A stretch of DNA of 64,000 nucleotides, taken from contig CAOKHZ010000020.1 in NCBI GenBank assembly GCA_948468385.1, positions 17,814-81,813 of the forward strand. Reading direction: 5' to 3'. Shown one piece after another: positions 1 through 9,067 of this stretch. The notes under the pieces are model-generated. The model worked only from the letters and a program-made list of their open reading frames with translations. It had not been told where the DNA came from and searched no databases. A program made the position numbers and the translations under genes. This DNA comes from an uncultured Faecalicatena sp. (GTDB lineage: Bacteria; Bacillota; Clostridia; Lachnospirales; Lachnospiraceae). Positions within the stretch are counted from its first letter, which is position 1; each line of letters begins with the position of its first letter.

Positions 1-127
1 CCGTCTTTTGAATATTTACGTAAATATATCCCACCACCGTGCGTAAGGCGCAGGATGAACTTGCCAAGTTGGGCGCTTCCGAAATATTTTATGAAAATCT
101 AAAATTCACTTTGTTTTATCGTAAAAT
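1..127. other. Left window edge, no assignable gene
   Basis: Two short frames read in from the left edge on the plus strand. One is 33 codons long and ends in TAA at 100-102. The other starts at a GTG at 39, is rich in K, L, E and F, and runs into the downstream gene's 3' end. I recognise neither. They may be the end of a neighbouring gene or chance frames. Confidence 0.25.
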
Positions 128-150
128 AAAGAGGCTTGTCAAGCCCCTTT
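120..150 (-). terminator. Intrinsic terminator of the GH43 operon
   Basis: On the minus strand a 10-bp stem (128-137 paired with 141-150, one G-T pair, 3-nt loop) is followed by ATTTTA. It lies 24 bases beyond the GH43 stop codon, so it most likely ends the esterase-GH43-GH78-GH43 transcript. Confidence 0.7.
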
Positions 151-173
151 ATGAGATATGCCTACTCAACCTT

Positions 174-1868
174 CTATCGTGATTCACACGAAATCCCTTT
201 GTAACAAAACCAATCAAAGGCGGCATATTGCTGATATTCTTTGCCGTTTCCGCTTGCGAACATCCCGACATACGTTCCAAGAAAGCCGCCCGAGGTTTCC
301 GAACCGAGAAGACCGCCGTCTTCGTCTCTGGCAATATACTTCTTCTCCTCTTCGTCCTTCACATACATAGAAATCTTTTGTCCTTCTGCCTCGATTCCCA
401 AAACCGCTTCTTCCTTTTCCCATGGGATGCTTCCGCATCGTTCCTTATGAAAATTTTCCATGTTATCTTTGTATGTCAAACTCGATTCCAGAGAAGCATA
501 CCCCTTCACCACGCGAATCATTTTCACATCATTCTCCACAGCCATTTCCATGCGTATGGAATGAAAGTCATTTTGCAACAAAATAATCCCTGCCGTTTGG
601 CTTTCCACAGGTGAGAAAACAAGTTTTGTCTCCGCCGTAAAACGAATGTGCCGCTGCCGCCGCCCCAGGAAACCCGCACAGCACACGGTAGGCTCCACAT
701 TTACAAACAGAGGGTTATTCGTCCTTTTTTCCATCGGAAAGGCGCACAGTTTGATTTTCAAAAAACCTTGTTCCACCTTACATGTGTCCTTTTCCGGCGT
801 GCCCAGAAAATTCCAGTAATCCGCCAATTCCTCCTTTTCAAATTCATCCCGCTCCGGCTCCTCTTCCACTTCAAATATCGGAAGGTTTGGCGCAGGATAT
901 GTCCATTCCACTTTGCCGCTTCCCGGACATACGATTGGCCACCCATCCTCCCATTCTACGGGAACCAGAAACGTTTCCCGCCCCATATTTTTGTGATATC
1001 CCCCGTAAGGTCTTGACCCTAGCAGCACCATGTACCAGCTCCCGTCTTTTAATTCCACGAGATCACCATGCCCCACATTGTCAATCGGATATCGAATTCC
1101 CAAATGCCGGTGCGTCAAAATCGGGTTCCCCCTATAATTCTCATAAGGCCCTTCTATATATTTACTTCTCGCAACAACAACCGAATGGTAATGTTCCGTG
1201 CCGCCCTCCGCGGTCAACAAATAATACCACTGGTCTTTCTTATAGAGATGCGGACTTTCCGGCGACCACGCACCTTTCATGGCGCCATTCCATATACTGG
1301 TCGCTTTTCCTTTCAAAGTGAAATCTTCCAAATCTATCTCATTCAAATCTATCTCATATAGAAGAATCTCGTTGTCCCGCACGTCCACCGTCCCATCTTC
1401 CGTCAGGAAATGCGGCTTCCCGTTTTCATCCACGCCATCCGCCACATTTCCCGTCGTGAGTAAATATGTTTTTCCGTTTTCGTCCACGAAAAGGGAAGGG
1501 TCAATCCCATACGCCCCTTTCATCCAATGTGGATTCGACCACTCTCCGGCTGGATCTTTTGCGGTTACGATAAAATTAAATCCATGATCCACATTCGTCG
1601 CACTGACATAGTACATGCCATTGTAATACCGGATTGTCGGCGCCCAGATCCCATAGCTCATGTTTTCCGCGTTCAGCGGTAATTGCTCCAGCCTATCCAA
1701 CACATGCCCAATCTGTTCCCAATGGGCTAAATCTTTACTGTGGAAAATTGGTATTCCCGGAAAATATGCAAAGCTTGAAGCAACCATGTAAAAATCATCT
1801 TCCACGCGAACAATGGAAGGATCTGGATAGAACCCCGGCAAAATTGGATTTTTTATTTGATAGTCCAT
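174..1868 (-). CDS. GH43 beta-xylosidase / alpha-L-arabinofuranosidase
   Basis: A 564-residue glycoside hydrolase family 43 enzyme. The family removes xylose or arabinofuranose from xylan, arabinan and their oligosaccharides by an inverting mechanism. The five-bladed propeller carries the expected acids: base Asp16 in YPDPS, Asp123 in GIDPS, and the acid Glu in SPESPH near residue 215. The last third looks like the concanavalin-like C-terminal domain of GH43 xylosidases. There is no signal peptide, so it probably acts in the cytoplasm on imported oligosaccharides. The ATG at 1868 is chosen because GGAG lies 9 nt upstream; longer frames lack a site. It is the last gene of an operon with GH78-like, GH43 and esterase genes. 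Xylosidase and arabinosidase cannot be told apart by eye. Confidence 0.9.
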   Translation of the reverse strand: MDYQIKNPILPGFYPDPSIVRVEDDFYMVASSFAYFPGIPIFHSKDLAHWEQIGHVLDRLEQLPLNAENMSYGIWAPTIRYYNGMYYVSATNVDHGFNFIVTAKDPAGEWSNPHWMKGAYGIDPSLFVDENGKTYLLTTGNVADGVDENGKPHFLTEDGTVDVRDNEILLYEIDLNEIDLEDFTLKGKATSIWNGAMKGAWSPESPHLYKKDQWYYLLTAEGGTEHYHSVVVARSKYIEGPYENYRGNPILTHRHLGIRYPIDNVGHGDLVELKDGSWYMVLLGSRPYGGYHKNMGRETFLVPVEWEDGWPIVCPGSGKVEWTYPAPNLPIFEVEEEPERDEFEKEELADYWNFLGTPEKDTCKVEQGFLKIKLCAFPMEKRTNNPLFVNVEPTVCCAGFLGRRQRHIRFTAETKLVFSPVESQTAGIILLQNDFHSIRMEMAVENDVKMIRVVKGYASLESSLTYKDNMENFHKERCGSIPWEKEEAVLGIEAEGQKISMYVKDEEEKKYIARDEDGGLLGSETSGGFLGTYVGMFASGNGKEYQQYAAFDWFCYKGISCESR

Positions 1869-1906
1869 TTTATTTATCTCCACGCCTTTCACAGTTTTAC
1901 CGCAAG

Positions 1907-4333
1907 TCACAATAGGTTTTCTCCGCCGTGCAACGCGACTTCCCGTCCATCCGGGTACACGAACGTGCCGTTCATTCCTTCCGGCAAAATGACTTTGCCG
2001 CTTAGAGCACCGTCCGCTTTTTGATAAGAAAAGCTTACCATGCCCCTCGGGGTCACCGCTTCCCCTTCCAAATCCGGCAAATACTCCAGATGCGGCTCAA
2101 TCCGCACATGATTCCAGCTTTCATCCGTCGGCCTCACGCCTGAAAATGCCCGGATGAATTCATACAACGGTAACGCGCTCCATGCATGACAGTCGCTTCT
2201 ATTATTTACCGGCTCTTCTGGACAAGCAGTGCAGCCTTGTCCCGGCAATGCGGCCCAGCGCATGATGTTCTCTTCCGTCTCTTCATACACCCCGGCCTTT
2301 TCCAGCGCACGGAACCACTCGTACGCCGTGGAAAAGGAACAACGAATCACGTCCTCTTCCCGCAATGCGTTCTTCAACGCGCGGCGCTGTTTCTCTTCGT
2401 CCCCTATGCCATTTATCACCGCCCAGGCCTGCGCATGCTGACTGTATTGCACGTACTCTGGTCCTTCACGATACATTCCTCTTTTCTCATCCCAACAAGA
2501 TGCTTCCACTAAATCCACGATTTTCTTTCGCCGTGCACGGTACTCCTCGGCCATGCCGTGACGCGCCGCTTTTTCGTTCAACCTCGCGCCGCATTCCAAC
2601 GCGTAAGCATACATCAGATTGATAATCGTGGACGGGCCCTTTCGCACGGCCGACGGAACACCGCCGGTTTCCTTCCATGCCTCCTGCCAGTCGACAAATT
2701 CCCAAAATCCAATTCGTCCTAACAAGCCGTCCTCGCCAATCTTTCTGTCATAATAACCCAAAATGGTATCCACGTCGGGCAGATAACGGCGAACCGTCTC
2801 CAGGTCACCCGTCTGCTCGTAATATTCCAACATCATGTAAATATAATGCAAAGAAAACGTCGAAATCACCTGACAGTACGCCGATGGATATTTCCCATGA
2901 ATCAGGCCGTCCGGAAGCATGGAATAGTGGAAATCCTTCAAGGCCTTTTTCGCCATCCGCACGTCGCCGCTCGCCACATAGGTAAACATCGCCTGCAGCC
3001 TGGTGTCCATCGAAAATTGCATTTGCTCATAATACGGACAATCCATGTACGTTTCCATCATGCAGTTTTCCAGCGTGCGCACGCTCAGTTTCCAGACTTC
3101 CTCCACCCACTCTTTCGAGGATTTTACCCACGACGTCGTCTGCAACGGGTAGCCAGTCTTTCTAAATGTCGGTGCTGCTATTTCCAATGCCTCTCCGGCC
3201 GTCTCCACATGAATCCGCAGAAAACGGAACGTCCGATACCAAAACGGCTCGTAAACAACCGCTTCTCCGCTTAACGTGACAGTATCCGTCAAGCCGACGA
3301 TTTCCCCGTTCTCCACGTCGTCCCTGCGAATTGGCCTGCCCTCGGCGGCCGCCTTCTCATTCACGAACTTCTCAAAATAGGTAAACGAAACGGTACTGCC
3401 TTGTCCACCCGAAAAAGCATAACGCGGATACCCGTTTTTAATCACGCCCGCGTCCAAAATGATGTCCAGGCTTTCATTCTCCGGCACCGTAATCTTCTTT
3501 TCTTCCAGAATCCCGCTTGCCGCCGCATTTCCCTTGCACAATTCTTTCGCAAAACCATCTTCCGTCTCGTACAAGAGCGGAATTTCCCGCTCCTGCATGC
3601 GAAAACGGGGCAAAAGGCCGACCAATTCCCGAAACTCGCTCGCCACCACGGGCTCTAACTGACTTGGCACGCCCCATTCCGCCTGCTGCCCACGCTCTTT
3701 GTTACCACAGTCTTGTCGGCCACGCTCCTTTTGACCATTTACTTCACATTCCTCTTTCGTCAATTCCCAACCGCTTTTTTTCCAATCACACGGGCTATAC
3801 CGAAAGTCGATTTCCTCGCATACAGCTCCCAGATTTTCCGTAATCTGGTTCGACTTCAAATAAAAGCTTTCATCCAAATATACGCTCCAGTCCGCCTTGC
3901 CCGTCGTCACGGTCGCAAGCGTCTTGCCCGCTTCATTTCGAATGTCTCCTTCCACCGCCAGGCGATGCCCGCCGCCAGGCGTGAACACGCCGAAAATGGC
4001 AGCCCGCTCGTCCCACTGCGCCACGGATAAATCCGGATGATTGTACAGAACCTGCACCGCAAACACGTTCTTTCCCACCGTCAAATATTCCGACACGTCC
4101 ACCGTCTCATAATAACAACGATTCAAGTCTCCCTTGCATGGGCCGGACAATACCGGCCGTTCATTAATCCATAAACGATAGCGCGAATTTGCCGTGATAT
4201 CCATCGTCAACCCGGCCTTTTCCGCCAAATCCAACTCACAACGATAGTAGGCGAACCGCCCCGTCAGATCACACTCGCGCCCCCTGCTCTTTTCTGTCAC
4301 TCCAAGCCACATAGCCTCTTTCCACATCATCAT
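1907..4333 (-). CDS. GH78-like alpha-L-rhamnosidase family protein
   Basis: About 808 residues. An N-terminal beta-sandwich region (RLWINERPVL, NPxVQVLYNHP-like) precedes an (alpha/alpha)6 barrel of the Bac_rhamnosid6H type. GH78 enzymes cut terminal alpha-L-rhamnose from pectin side chains and plant glycosides. The catalytic signature here is the variant DCPYYEQMQ, in which the acid Glu is kept but the Arg of the usual DCPxRE is replaced. The GATTIWE motif near the C-terminus of typical members is not seen, so the specificity is uncertain. The start overlaps the upstream GH43 stop as ATGA; three ATGs follow GGAGG at 3, 6 and 9 nt, so the true start is 4333, 4330 or 4327. No signal peptide is visible. 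Confidence 0.78.
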   Translation of the reverse strand: MMMWKEAMWLGVTEKSRGRECDLTGRFAYYRCELDLAEKAGLTMDITANSRYRLWINERPVLSGPCKGDLNRCYYETVDVSEYLTVGKNVFAVQVLYNHPDLSVAQWDERAAIFGVFTPGGGHRLAVEGDIRNEAGKTLATVTTGKADWSVYLDESFYLKSNQITENLGAVCEEIDFRYSPCDWKKSGWELTKEECEVNGQKERGRQDCGNKERGQQAEWGVPSQLEPVVASEFRELVGLLPRFRMQEREIPLLYETEDGFAKELCKGNAAASGILEEKKITVPENESLDIILDAGVIKNGYPRYAFSGGQGSTVSFTYFEKFVNEKAAAEGRPIRRDDVENGEIVGLTDTVTLSGEAVVYEPFWYRTFRFLRIHVETAGEALEIAAPTFRKTGYPLQTTSWVKSSKEWVEEVWKLSVRTLENCMMETYMDCPYYEQMQFSMDTRLQAMFTYVASGDVRMAKKALKDFHYSMLPDGLIHGKYPSAYCQVISTFSLHYIYMMLEYYEQTGDLETVRRYLPDVDTILGYYDRKIGEDGLLGRIGFWEFVDWQEAWKETGGVPSAVRKGPSTIINLMYAYALECGARLNEKAARHGMAEEYRARRKKIVDLVEASCWDEKRGMYREGPEYVQYSQHAQAWAVINGIGDEEKQRRALKNALREEDVIRCSFSTAYEWFRALEKAGVYEETEENIMRWAALPGQGCTACPEEPVNNRSDCHAWSALPLYEFIRAFSGVRPTDESWNHVRIEPHLEYLPDLEGEAVTPRGMVSFSYQKADGALSGKVILPEGMNGTFVYPDGREVALHGGENLL

Positions 4334-5685
4334 TTTCCTCCAAATTCCATCCATTCAAGTCTCATGCCATCCGCCTCCAAAAACCGCAGTCTTACTTCGT
4401 ATTCCCCGGCTCCTGCGGCAATGGTTCCACTCAACTGACGACCGTTTTCTATCCTTATTTCCCCGGCTTTCTCGTCATTCATCCAGATTTCTATGCGTCC
4501 GTTTCCTTCCGCCTCAATCCTCAATGATTCGAACCTTCGTACATCTTTTACATATCGAAAAACCACTTCGTCCCCAGGTCTGATATTGACCAGGGCTTCT
4601 TGCACTTCGCCCGCTTTTTCCGATACCGCGTCTATATAAACGCTTCCTCTCAGCCCGCATGCCTGATATCCCATGATTGTCTTGCCTTGCGAAAAAGGCT
4701 CTCCCGCACCCTGGGACGTCATCTTCACCTCCGGTATCGTGCCGTCCTCCAAAATCGTGATGGGTTCCACGCACAGACGACGGAATATTTTCGAATTACG
4801 GCTGCTTCGGTGGTAAAAAACATACCATTGTCCATGAAAGCATTCGATGGAACCATGATTATTCCAGGAAGACGGGTCGCACTGTGCATTATCAATAATG
4901 ATTCCCCTATACTCAAACGGCCCAAGCGGAGACGTTCCCGTCGCATATCCCAACGCCGTCGGCTTGCCTCTCTCAACATCGGCAAACACACTGTAATAAA
5001 GATTCCCTATTTTCCTTACGGACGAACCCTCATGGAAAAAATGCTCTTCCTCCGTAAGAACACGGTTCCTAATCCATTCCTTTTCAAAAGAACGCATGTC
5101 TTTCTTCAGCTTTGCCGCATGCGAGCGAAACTGTCCCCAGTAATAATACGCCTGCCCGTCGTCATCAACGAACACCGCCGGGTCGATTCCACTGCATGGA
5201 AGCCGCACCGGATTGGCAAACGGCCCTTCCGGCTTGTCTGAAACCGCCACGCCCTCGCTTCCGTCCGCCATGCAAAAATATAAATAATACGTTCCGTCTT
5301 TCTCAATACAGTCCGGCGCGAACAACAGCGGCGGCAGACTGCTTATATCCTGGCTCAGCACGAAATTGATATCGTCCTCTTCTGTCGTTTCCTGCATTTT
5401 CTTATCAAATTCCGTCGGCTCCTCTTCTTCCGTTTTATAGGAAGGATTTTCCGAATCCGGATACCACGGGACTTGTTCGCCCAAAAAGGCGTTTTCATAA
5501 ATACTCCAATGCCGCATGTCTGTTGTAGACACTACGGCATATCTCTCGCTGCAATATACAGTTTCATAATCATCATAGCTTCCGTATAGATACAGTTTTC
5601 CGTCAGGCATGACGTGGGCTTCGCTGTCCGGGATGTGAACATCCAACGGCAAAACCGGGTTTCTGGCATTTTCATGTTCTCTCAT
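4330..5685 (-). CDS. GH43 glycosidase with C-terminal CBM6-like domain
   Basis: A 451-residue family 43 enzyme, unlike the other GH43 in the operon. The propeller acids are visible: Asp in HIPDSEAH near residue 20, Asp in GIDPAVF, and Glu in HEGSS. The final 120 residues form a predicted beta-sandwich resembling carbohydrate-binding module family 6. Family members with this layout are usually arabinan- or xylan-active arabinofuranosidases or xylosidases. ATG at 5685 is preferred; a GTG one codon upstream is possible, and GAGGGGG lies 5 nt before it. The 3' end overlaps the GH78-like gene, so the two are translationally coupled. No export signal is seen. Confidence 0.85.
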   Translation of the reverse strand: MREHENARNPVLPLDVHIPDSEAHVMPDGKLYLYGSYDDYETVYCSERYAVVSTTDMRHWSIYENAFLGEQVPWYPDSENPSYKTEEEEPTEFDKKMQETTEEDDINFVLSQDISSLPPLLFAPDCIEKDGTYYLYFCMADGSEGVAVSDKPEGPFANPVRLPCSGIDPAVFVDDDGQAYYYWGQFRSHAAKLKKDMRSFEKEWIRNRVLTEEEHFFHEGSSVRKIGNLYYSVFADVERGKPTALGYATGTSPLGPFEYRGIIIDNAQCDPSSWNNHGSIECFHGQWYVFYHRSSRNSKIFRRLCVEPITILEDGTIPEVKMTSQGAGEPFSQGKTIMGYQACGLRGSVYIDAVSEKAGEVQEALVNIRPGDEVVFRYVKDVRRFESLRIEAEGNGRIEIWMNDEKAGEIRIENGRQLSGTIAAGAGEYEVRLRFLEADGMRLEWMEFGGK

Positions 5686-5700
5686 CACAACCCCCTCATT

Positions 5701-6645
5701 TCAGAACATGGCCGTTCCGTCCGGAATTTCCAACGCCATGCGTTTTTTCAGCCACTTGTCCGCCAGATGAATCCAATTCGCCACATTCTCATCCAATTCG
5801 TTCTTGACCGAGGCCGTGGCCTGCGTTCCCAGACATAACCCATGCTGTCCCTCTTCAAAGATATGTACCTCGTAAGGAATGTGATTGCGGCACAATGCTT
5901 CCGCCATCTTAATGGTATGAATCGGGTCTGCCAGATGGTCGCCCGCCGTCGCCCACAAAAACATCGGCGGCGTGCTCTCATTTACCAGGCGGCATGGGCT
6001 CACCTCCGTCGCCTGCTCGTCCGTGATGGACTCAGGTTCTCCCATATACGCCTTGATGCTGCTGAGAAACAACGCGTTATCGGTACTTTCACTGTGAATC
6101 AAATCCACGTAGTCACTCAACATATATGCCAGCACCGTTGCCACGGGGCGGATTCCCCCGGCATTGATTCCCAGATAGTCCGTGATGACGGGCTTATTGT
6201 AATGCACCGAATACATGGCACAATTGTGCGCCCCCGCCGAGAACCCGCAAAGCGCGATATTGTCCACATCCACCAGCCATTCATCGGCATGCTCGCTGAT
6301 ACAAACCATGGCCTTTCCGATGTCACGCATGGGCTGCGGGTGCCTGCAGTCCTTCTCCACCCACGCCTTTGACAAGTCCGGGATAATCTGGTCAAACGTG
6401 TTTTGTCCTTTATTCTCATTGTAAACCGCATAGCGAAGCACAAACACATGGTATCCCATGTTCAAAAACGCCATCGCGATTGGCTCTCCCTCTCGGTCTG
6501 AGCAATAGAGGTACGCGCCGCCGGGACAGATCAACACCGCCCCCCGCTTCTTCCCGTTCCTAAGCTCCACGGAATCATCCAACACGTACGTCGTCAATGT
6601 CACGTCGTCACGGTCTTCGTAAAGCTTGATCTTTTCATGTAACAT
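5701..6645 (-). CDS. Acetyl/feruloyl-xylan-esterase-like alpha/beta hydrolase
   Basis: A 314-residue alpha/beta hydrolase. The nucleophile elbow GFSAG is at 134-138 (Ser136). The acid is probably Asp236 in AGDHLAD and the base His268 in EGQHG. The CPGGAY loop at 40-45 would form the oxyanion hole. This is the BD-FAE/acetylxylan-esterase type of fold that removes acetyl or feruloyl groups from hemicellulose fragments. It is the first gene of the four-gene operon, with AGGAGG before ATG, and lies downstream of a putative YesN-activated promoter. Deacylation followed by the GH43 and GH78 enzymes makes a coherent cytoplasmic pathway. The precise acyl substrate is inferred from context only. Confidence 0.8.
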   Translation of the reverse strand: MLHEKIKLYEDRDDVTLTTYVLDDSVELRNGKKRGAVLICPGGAYLYCSDREGEPIAMAFLNMGYHVFVLRYAVYNENKGQNTFDQIIPDLSKAWVEKDCRHPQPMRDIGKAMVCISEHADEWLVDVDNIALCGFSAGAHNCAMYSVHYNKPVITDYLGINAGGIRPVATVLAYMLSDYVDLIHSESTDNALFLSSIKAYMGEPESITDEQATEVSPCRLVNESTPPMFLWATAGDHLADPIHTIKMAEALCRNHIPYEVHIFEEGQHGLCLGTQATASVKNELDENVANWIHLADKWLKKRMALEIPDGTAMF

Positions 6646-6767
6646 TTTTTCTCCTCCTAATCATTCCCACCAAAATCCATCTTCCGCTTATTAATAATGA
6701 TACCAGGATTCCAAAGTCATACTTTTTCATGCGGGCATGAAATGCATAACCCTTTACACCTGGTACC

Positions 6768-6833
6768 ATCATAAATGTTTTTCCTTGATTTTCCTCCCAC
6801 AAAAGCGACTTGCTTTGCCAAAAATCCGACCAA
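6768..6833 (-). promoter_or_regulatory. Candidate YesN-activated promoter for the esterase operon
   Basis: On the minus strand the half-sites GTCGGATTTTTG and GTCGCTTTTGTG recur as direct repeats with about a 21-bp period (6798-6830), followed by GGAAAA, then 15 nt, then -10 TATGAT (6768-6773). No consensus -35 is present, as expected for an AraC-type activator. The same block occurs upstream of the histidine kinase gene at 15128-15172, with the same 15-nt spacing to its -10. It lies just beyond the GH1 stop, so the operon can be transcribed independently of the transporter genes. Confidence 0.65.
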
Positions 6834-6850
6834 ATAATTTCAAATCACGG

Positions 6851-8194
6851 CTACCGTGTAAACCCATGATTTTTTATCACGTCACGATACCACCCCGCAC
6901 TTTTTTTAGGAATCCGCCTTAACGTCTCATAATCCGTATAATGCAAACCATAACGGAACGTATACCCGGCAGACCACTCGAAATTGTCCAAAAGCGACCA
7001 AACGTAATATCCCTTGACCGAAATGCCATCCTCCATCGCCTTGTAAAGCCACGTTAGAATCTGTTCCAAATAGTCAATCCGCTCCTGGTCGTCCAACAAT
7101 TTCTCCACGTCCGGCGAATCATCCTGCGGCAATCCATTCTCCGTGATGTAAATCGGAACGTCCACCTTGTATTTTTCCACTAACATGTGGAGCACTTGAT
7201 AGAGGGCTTCCGGGTGCGCCTCCGGCTTGTTCTGGTAATTGCCTCCCGCCTTCTCTATTTCCTCCTTGCGCTTTATCTCATCCGCATCGTCATAAATACC
7301 ATTATAAAAATTCAATCCATAAAAATCGATACACTCATGTATCGTGTCAAAATCCCCCTCACAAATATGCGGGGTCATGTCTTTCTCCTTCATATAGGCA
7401 AGCAATTCCTCGGAATAGCCATGCAAGAACAACGGATGCAGGAATATCCCATATCCTGCGATTTCATTATTATAGAAAGCAATTCCCTCGTCCTCCACAT
7501 TTCCCGGTCTGGCTGGATAATGCGGCCAGACATCCACGACGATTCCAATCTTGGCATGCTCCAAGTTTTTCTTGCGAAACAGCTTTACCGTCTCGCCATG
7601 ACATACCAAGAGATTATGCAGGCACTGCCTGGCGTATTTTTCATTTTTCAGCCCCGGCGCGAAAAATCCATAGGCATGCCCCACGTAAACCGCTATCGGT
7701 TCGTTAAACGTAACCCAAATATCCACATCCTCGCCAAAATTGTCGAGCAAAATATTGGCATAATTGGTAAACCACTGAACGACCTCACGATTGCCAAACC
7801 CGCCTTGTATCTGCAAGGCATACGGCAAATCCCAGTGATACATCGTGGCATTGGGAACAATTCCGTTTTTCTTTAAGCAGGCAATCAACCGCTTGTAATA
7901 GGCGATTCCCGCCGGATTCACCTCACCGGTTCCCTCCGGCAAAATCCGCGACCACGAAAACGAAAACCGATAACTCTTTATCCCCATGTTTTTCATGATT
8001 TCAATATCTTTCTCAAACAAATGGTACTGGTCACACGTCACGTCTGGTACCGTCCCATTCGCTATCTTGCCTGGAATCCGGCTAAACACGTCCCAAATGG
8101 AAGGCCCGCGCCCGTCCTCAAAGGCCGCTCCCTCCACCTGGGTCGCCGCCGTCGCCGTTCCCCATAAAAAATCCTCTGGAAATTCATACTTCAT
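6851..8194 (-). CDS. GH1 beta-glucosidase
   Basis: A 447-residue family 1 glycosidase of normal length. The acid/base Glu165 is in TFNEP and the nucleophile Glu352 is in ITENG. GH1 enzymes hydrolyse cellobiose and aryl- or alkyl-beta-glucosides with retention. No 6-phospho-site signature is obvious, and the neighbours are ABC rather than PTS genes, which favours unphosphorylated substrates. The ATG at 8194 is chosen because GGAGG lies 9 nt upstream. It follows the ABC permeases by 33 bp and is probably the last gene of the binding-protein and permease operon. No signal peptide, so cytoplasmic. Confidence 0.93.
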   Translation of the reverse strand: MKYEFPEDFLWGTATAATQVEGAAFEDGRGPSIWDVFSRIPGKIANGTVPDVTCDQYHLFEKDIEIMKNMGIKSYRFSFSWSRILPEGTGEVNPAGIAYYKRLIACLKKNGIVPNATMYHWDLPYALQIQGGFGNREVVQWFTNYANILLDNFGEDVDIWVTFNEPIAVYVGHAYGFFAPGLKNEKYARQCLHNLLVCHGETVKLFRKKNLEHAKIGIVVDVWPHYPARPGNVEDEGIAFYNNEIAGYGIFLHPLFLHGYSEELLAYMKEKDMTPHICEGDFDTIHECIDFYGLNFYNGIYDDADEIKRKEEIEKAGGNYQNKPEAHPEALYQVLHMLVEKYKVDVPIYITENGLPQDDSPDVEKLLDDQERIDYLEQILTWLYKAMEDGISVKGYYVWSLLDNFEWSAGYTFRYGLHYTDYETLRRIPKKSAGWYRDVIKNHGFTR

Positions 8195-8227
8195 TTTCTT
8201 TCGCCTCCCATACAACGCTTCCTCTAA

Positions 8228-9067
8228 TCACCCTTTCACACCGCCTGCCGTCAGTCCGGCGATAAAGTACTTCTGCGTGAAGATAAACAGCACGTACATC
8301 GGAATGATAATCATGCAGATTGCCGCCGTCAGTTGTCCCCATTCCGTGGAATACATTCCCTTGAAATTCAACAAACCGATTGAAAGCGGAAGTCCATCGG
8401 TTCTTGACAGCGTGGTCAACTGCGCCCACATCAACTCGCCCCACACAAAACAAAAGTCAAATACCAAGCAAGTCGCAACCGGTGCCTTCATAAGCGGCAC
8501 GATAATCTTCCTCATGGTTGTCATTTCCGTCGCCCCGTCAATCCGCGCGCTTTCAATCAGCTCCACCGGTATCGTCTTGAAGAAGTTCGACAAAATAATA
8601 ATCGTTCCCGGCAGCATCCATCCGATATAGGGAAAAATCATCGCGGCATATTTGACATTCAAAAGTCCCAATCGGGATACAATCATGTACTCCGGAATAA
8701 TGAGGGACTCCGTCGGCAACACCTGAATCAAAATCAGCAAAACCAAAATCAGTTCCGCCCCCGGTATCTTTAAACGGGATAGCGCATAGGCCGCCAGCAC
8801 CGCGAATACGATGGTGACCGACAGCGACACGACAGCGATGAAAATGCTGTTCAGCGCATATTCCCCTACTTTTCCAACCACAAACGCGTTGCTATAATTT
8901 TCAAAGTGCAACGTTTCCGGCAATGCCCATATACTTTGATAAAACTCCTGGTTATTCTTAAACGACGTATAAAAAGCAAATATCAGCGGAAATATGCTAA
9001 ACACCGCCATGACAATCAAAAAAACTCGGATAATCCATACGGATGCACTACCTTTTTTAGTATTCAT
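8228..9067 (-). CDS. Sugar ABC transporter permease, MalG/LacG type
   Basis: A 279-residue inner-membrane permease of the carbohydrate CUT1 class with six predicted membrane segments. The EAA loop that contacts the ATPase reads IESARIDGATEMTTM near residue 180. AAGGGGGG precedes the ATG. It overlaps the end of the partner permease gene by 11 bases. No ATPase gene is present in this operon, so a shared MsmK-type ATPase encoded elsewhere is likely, as is usual for CUT1 systems in Firmicutes. Neighbouring GH1, GH43 and GH78 genes suggest import of plant oligosaccharides or beta-glucosides. Confidence 0.93.
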   Translation of the reverse strand: MNTKKGSASVWIIRVFLIVMAVFSIFPLIFAFYTSFKNNQEFYQSIWALPETLHFENYSNAFVVGKVGEYALNSIFIAVVSLSVTIVFAVLAAYALSRLKIPGAELILVLLILIQVLPTESLIIPEYMIVSRLGLLNVKYAAMIFPYIGWMLPGTIIILSNFFKTIPVELIESARIDGATEMTTMRKIIVPLMKAPVATCLVFDFCFVWGELMWAQLTTLSRTDGLPLSIGLLNFKGMYSTEWGQLTAAICMIIIPMYVLFIFTQKYFIAGLTAGGVKG

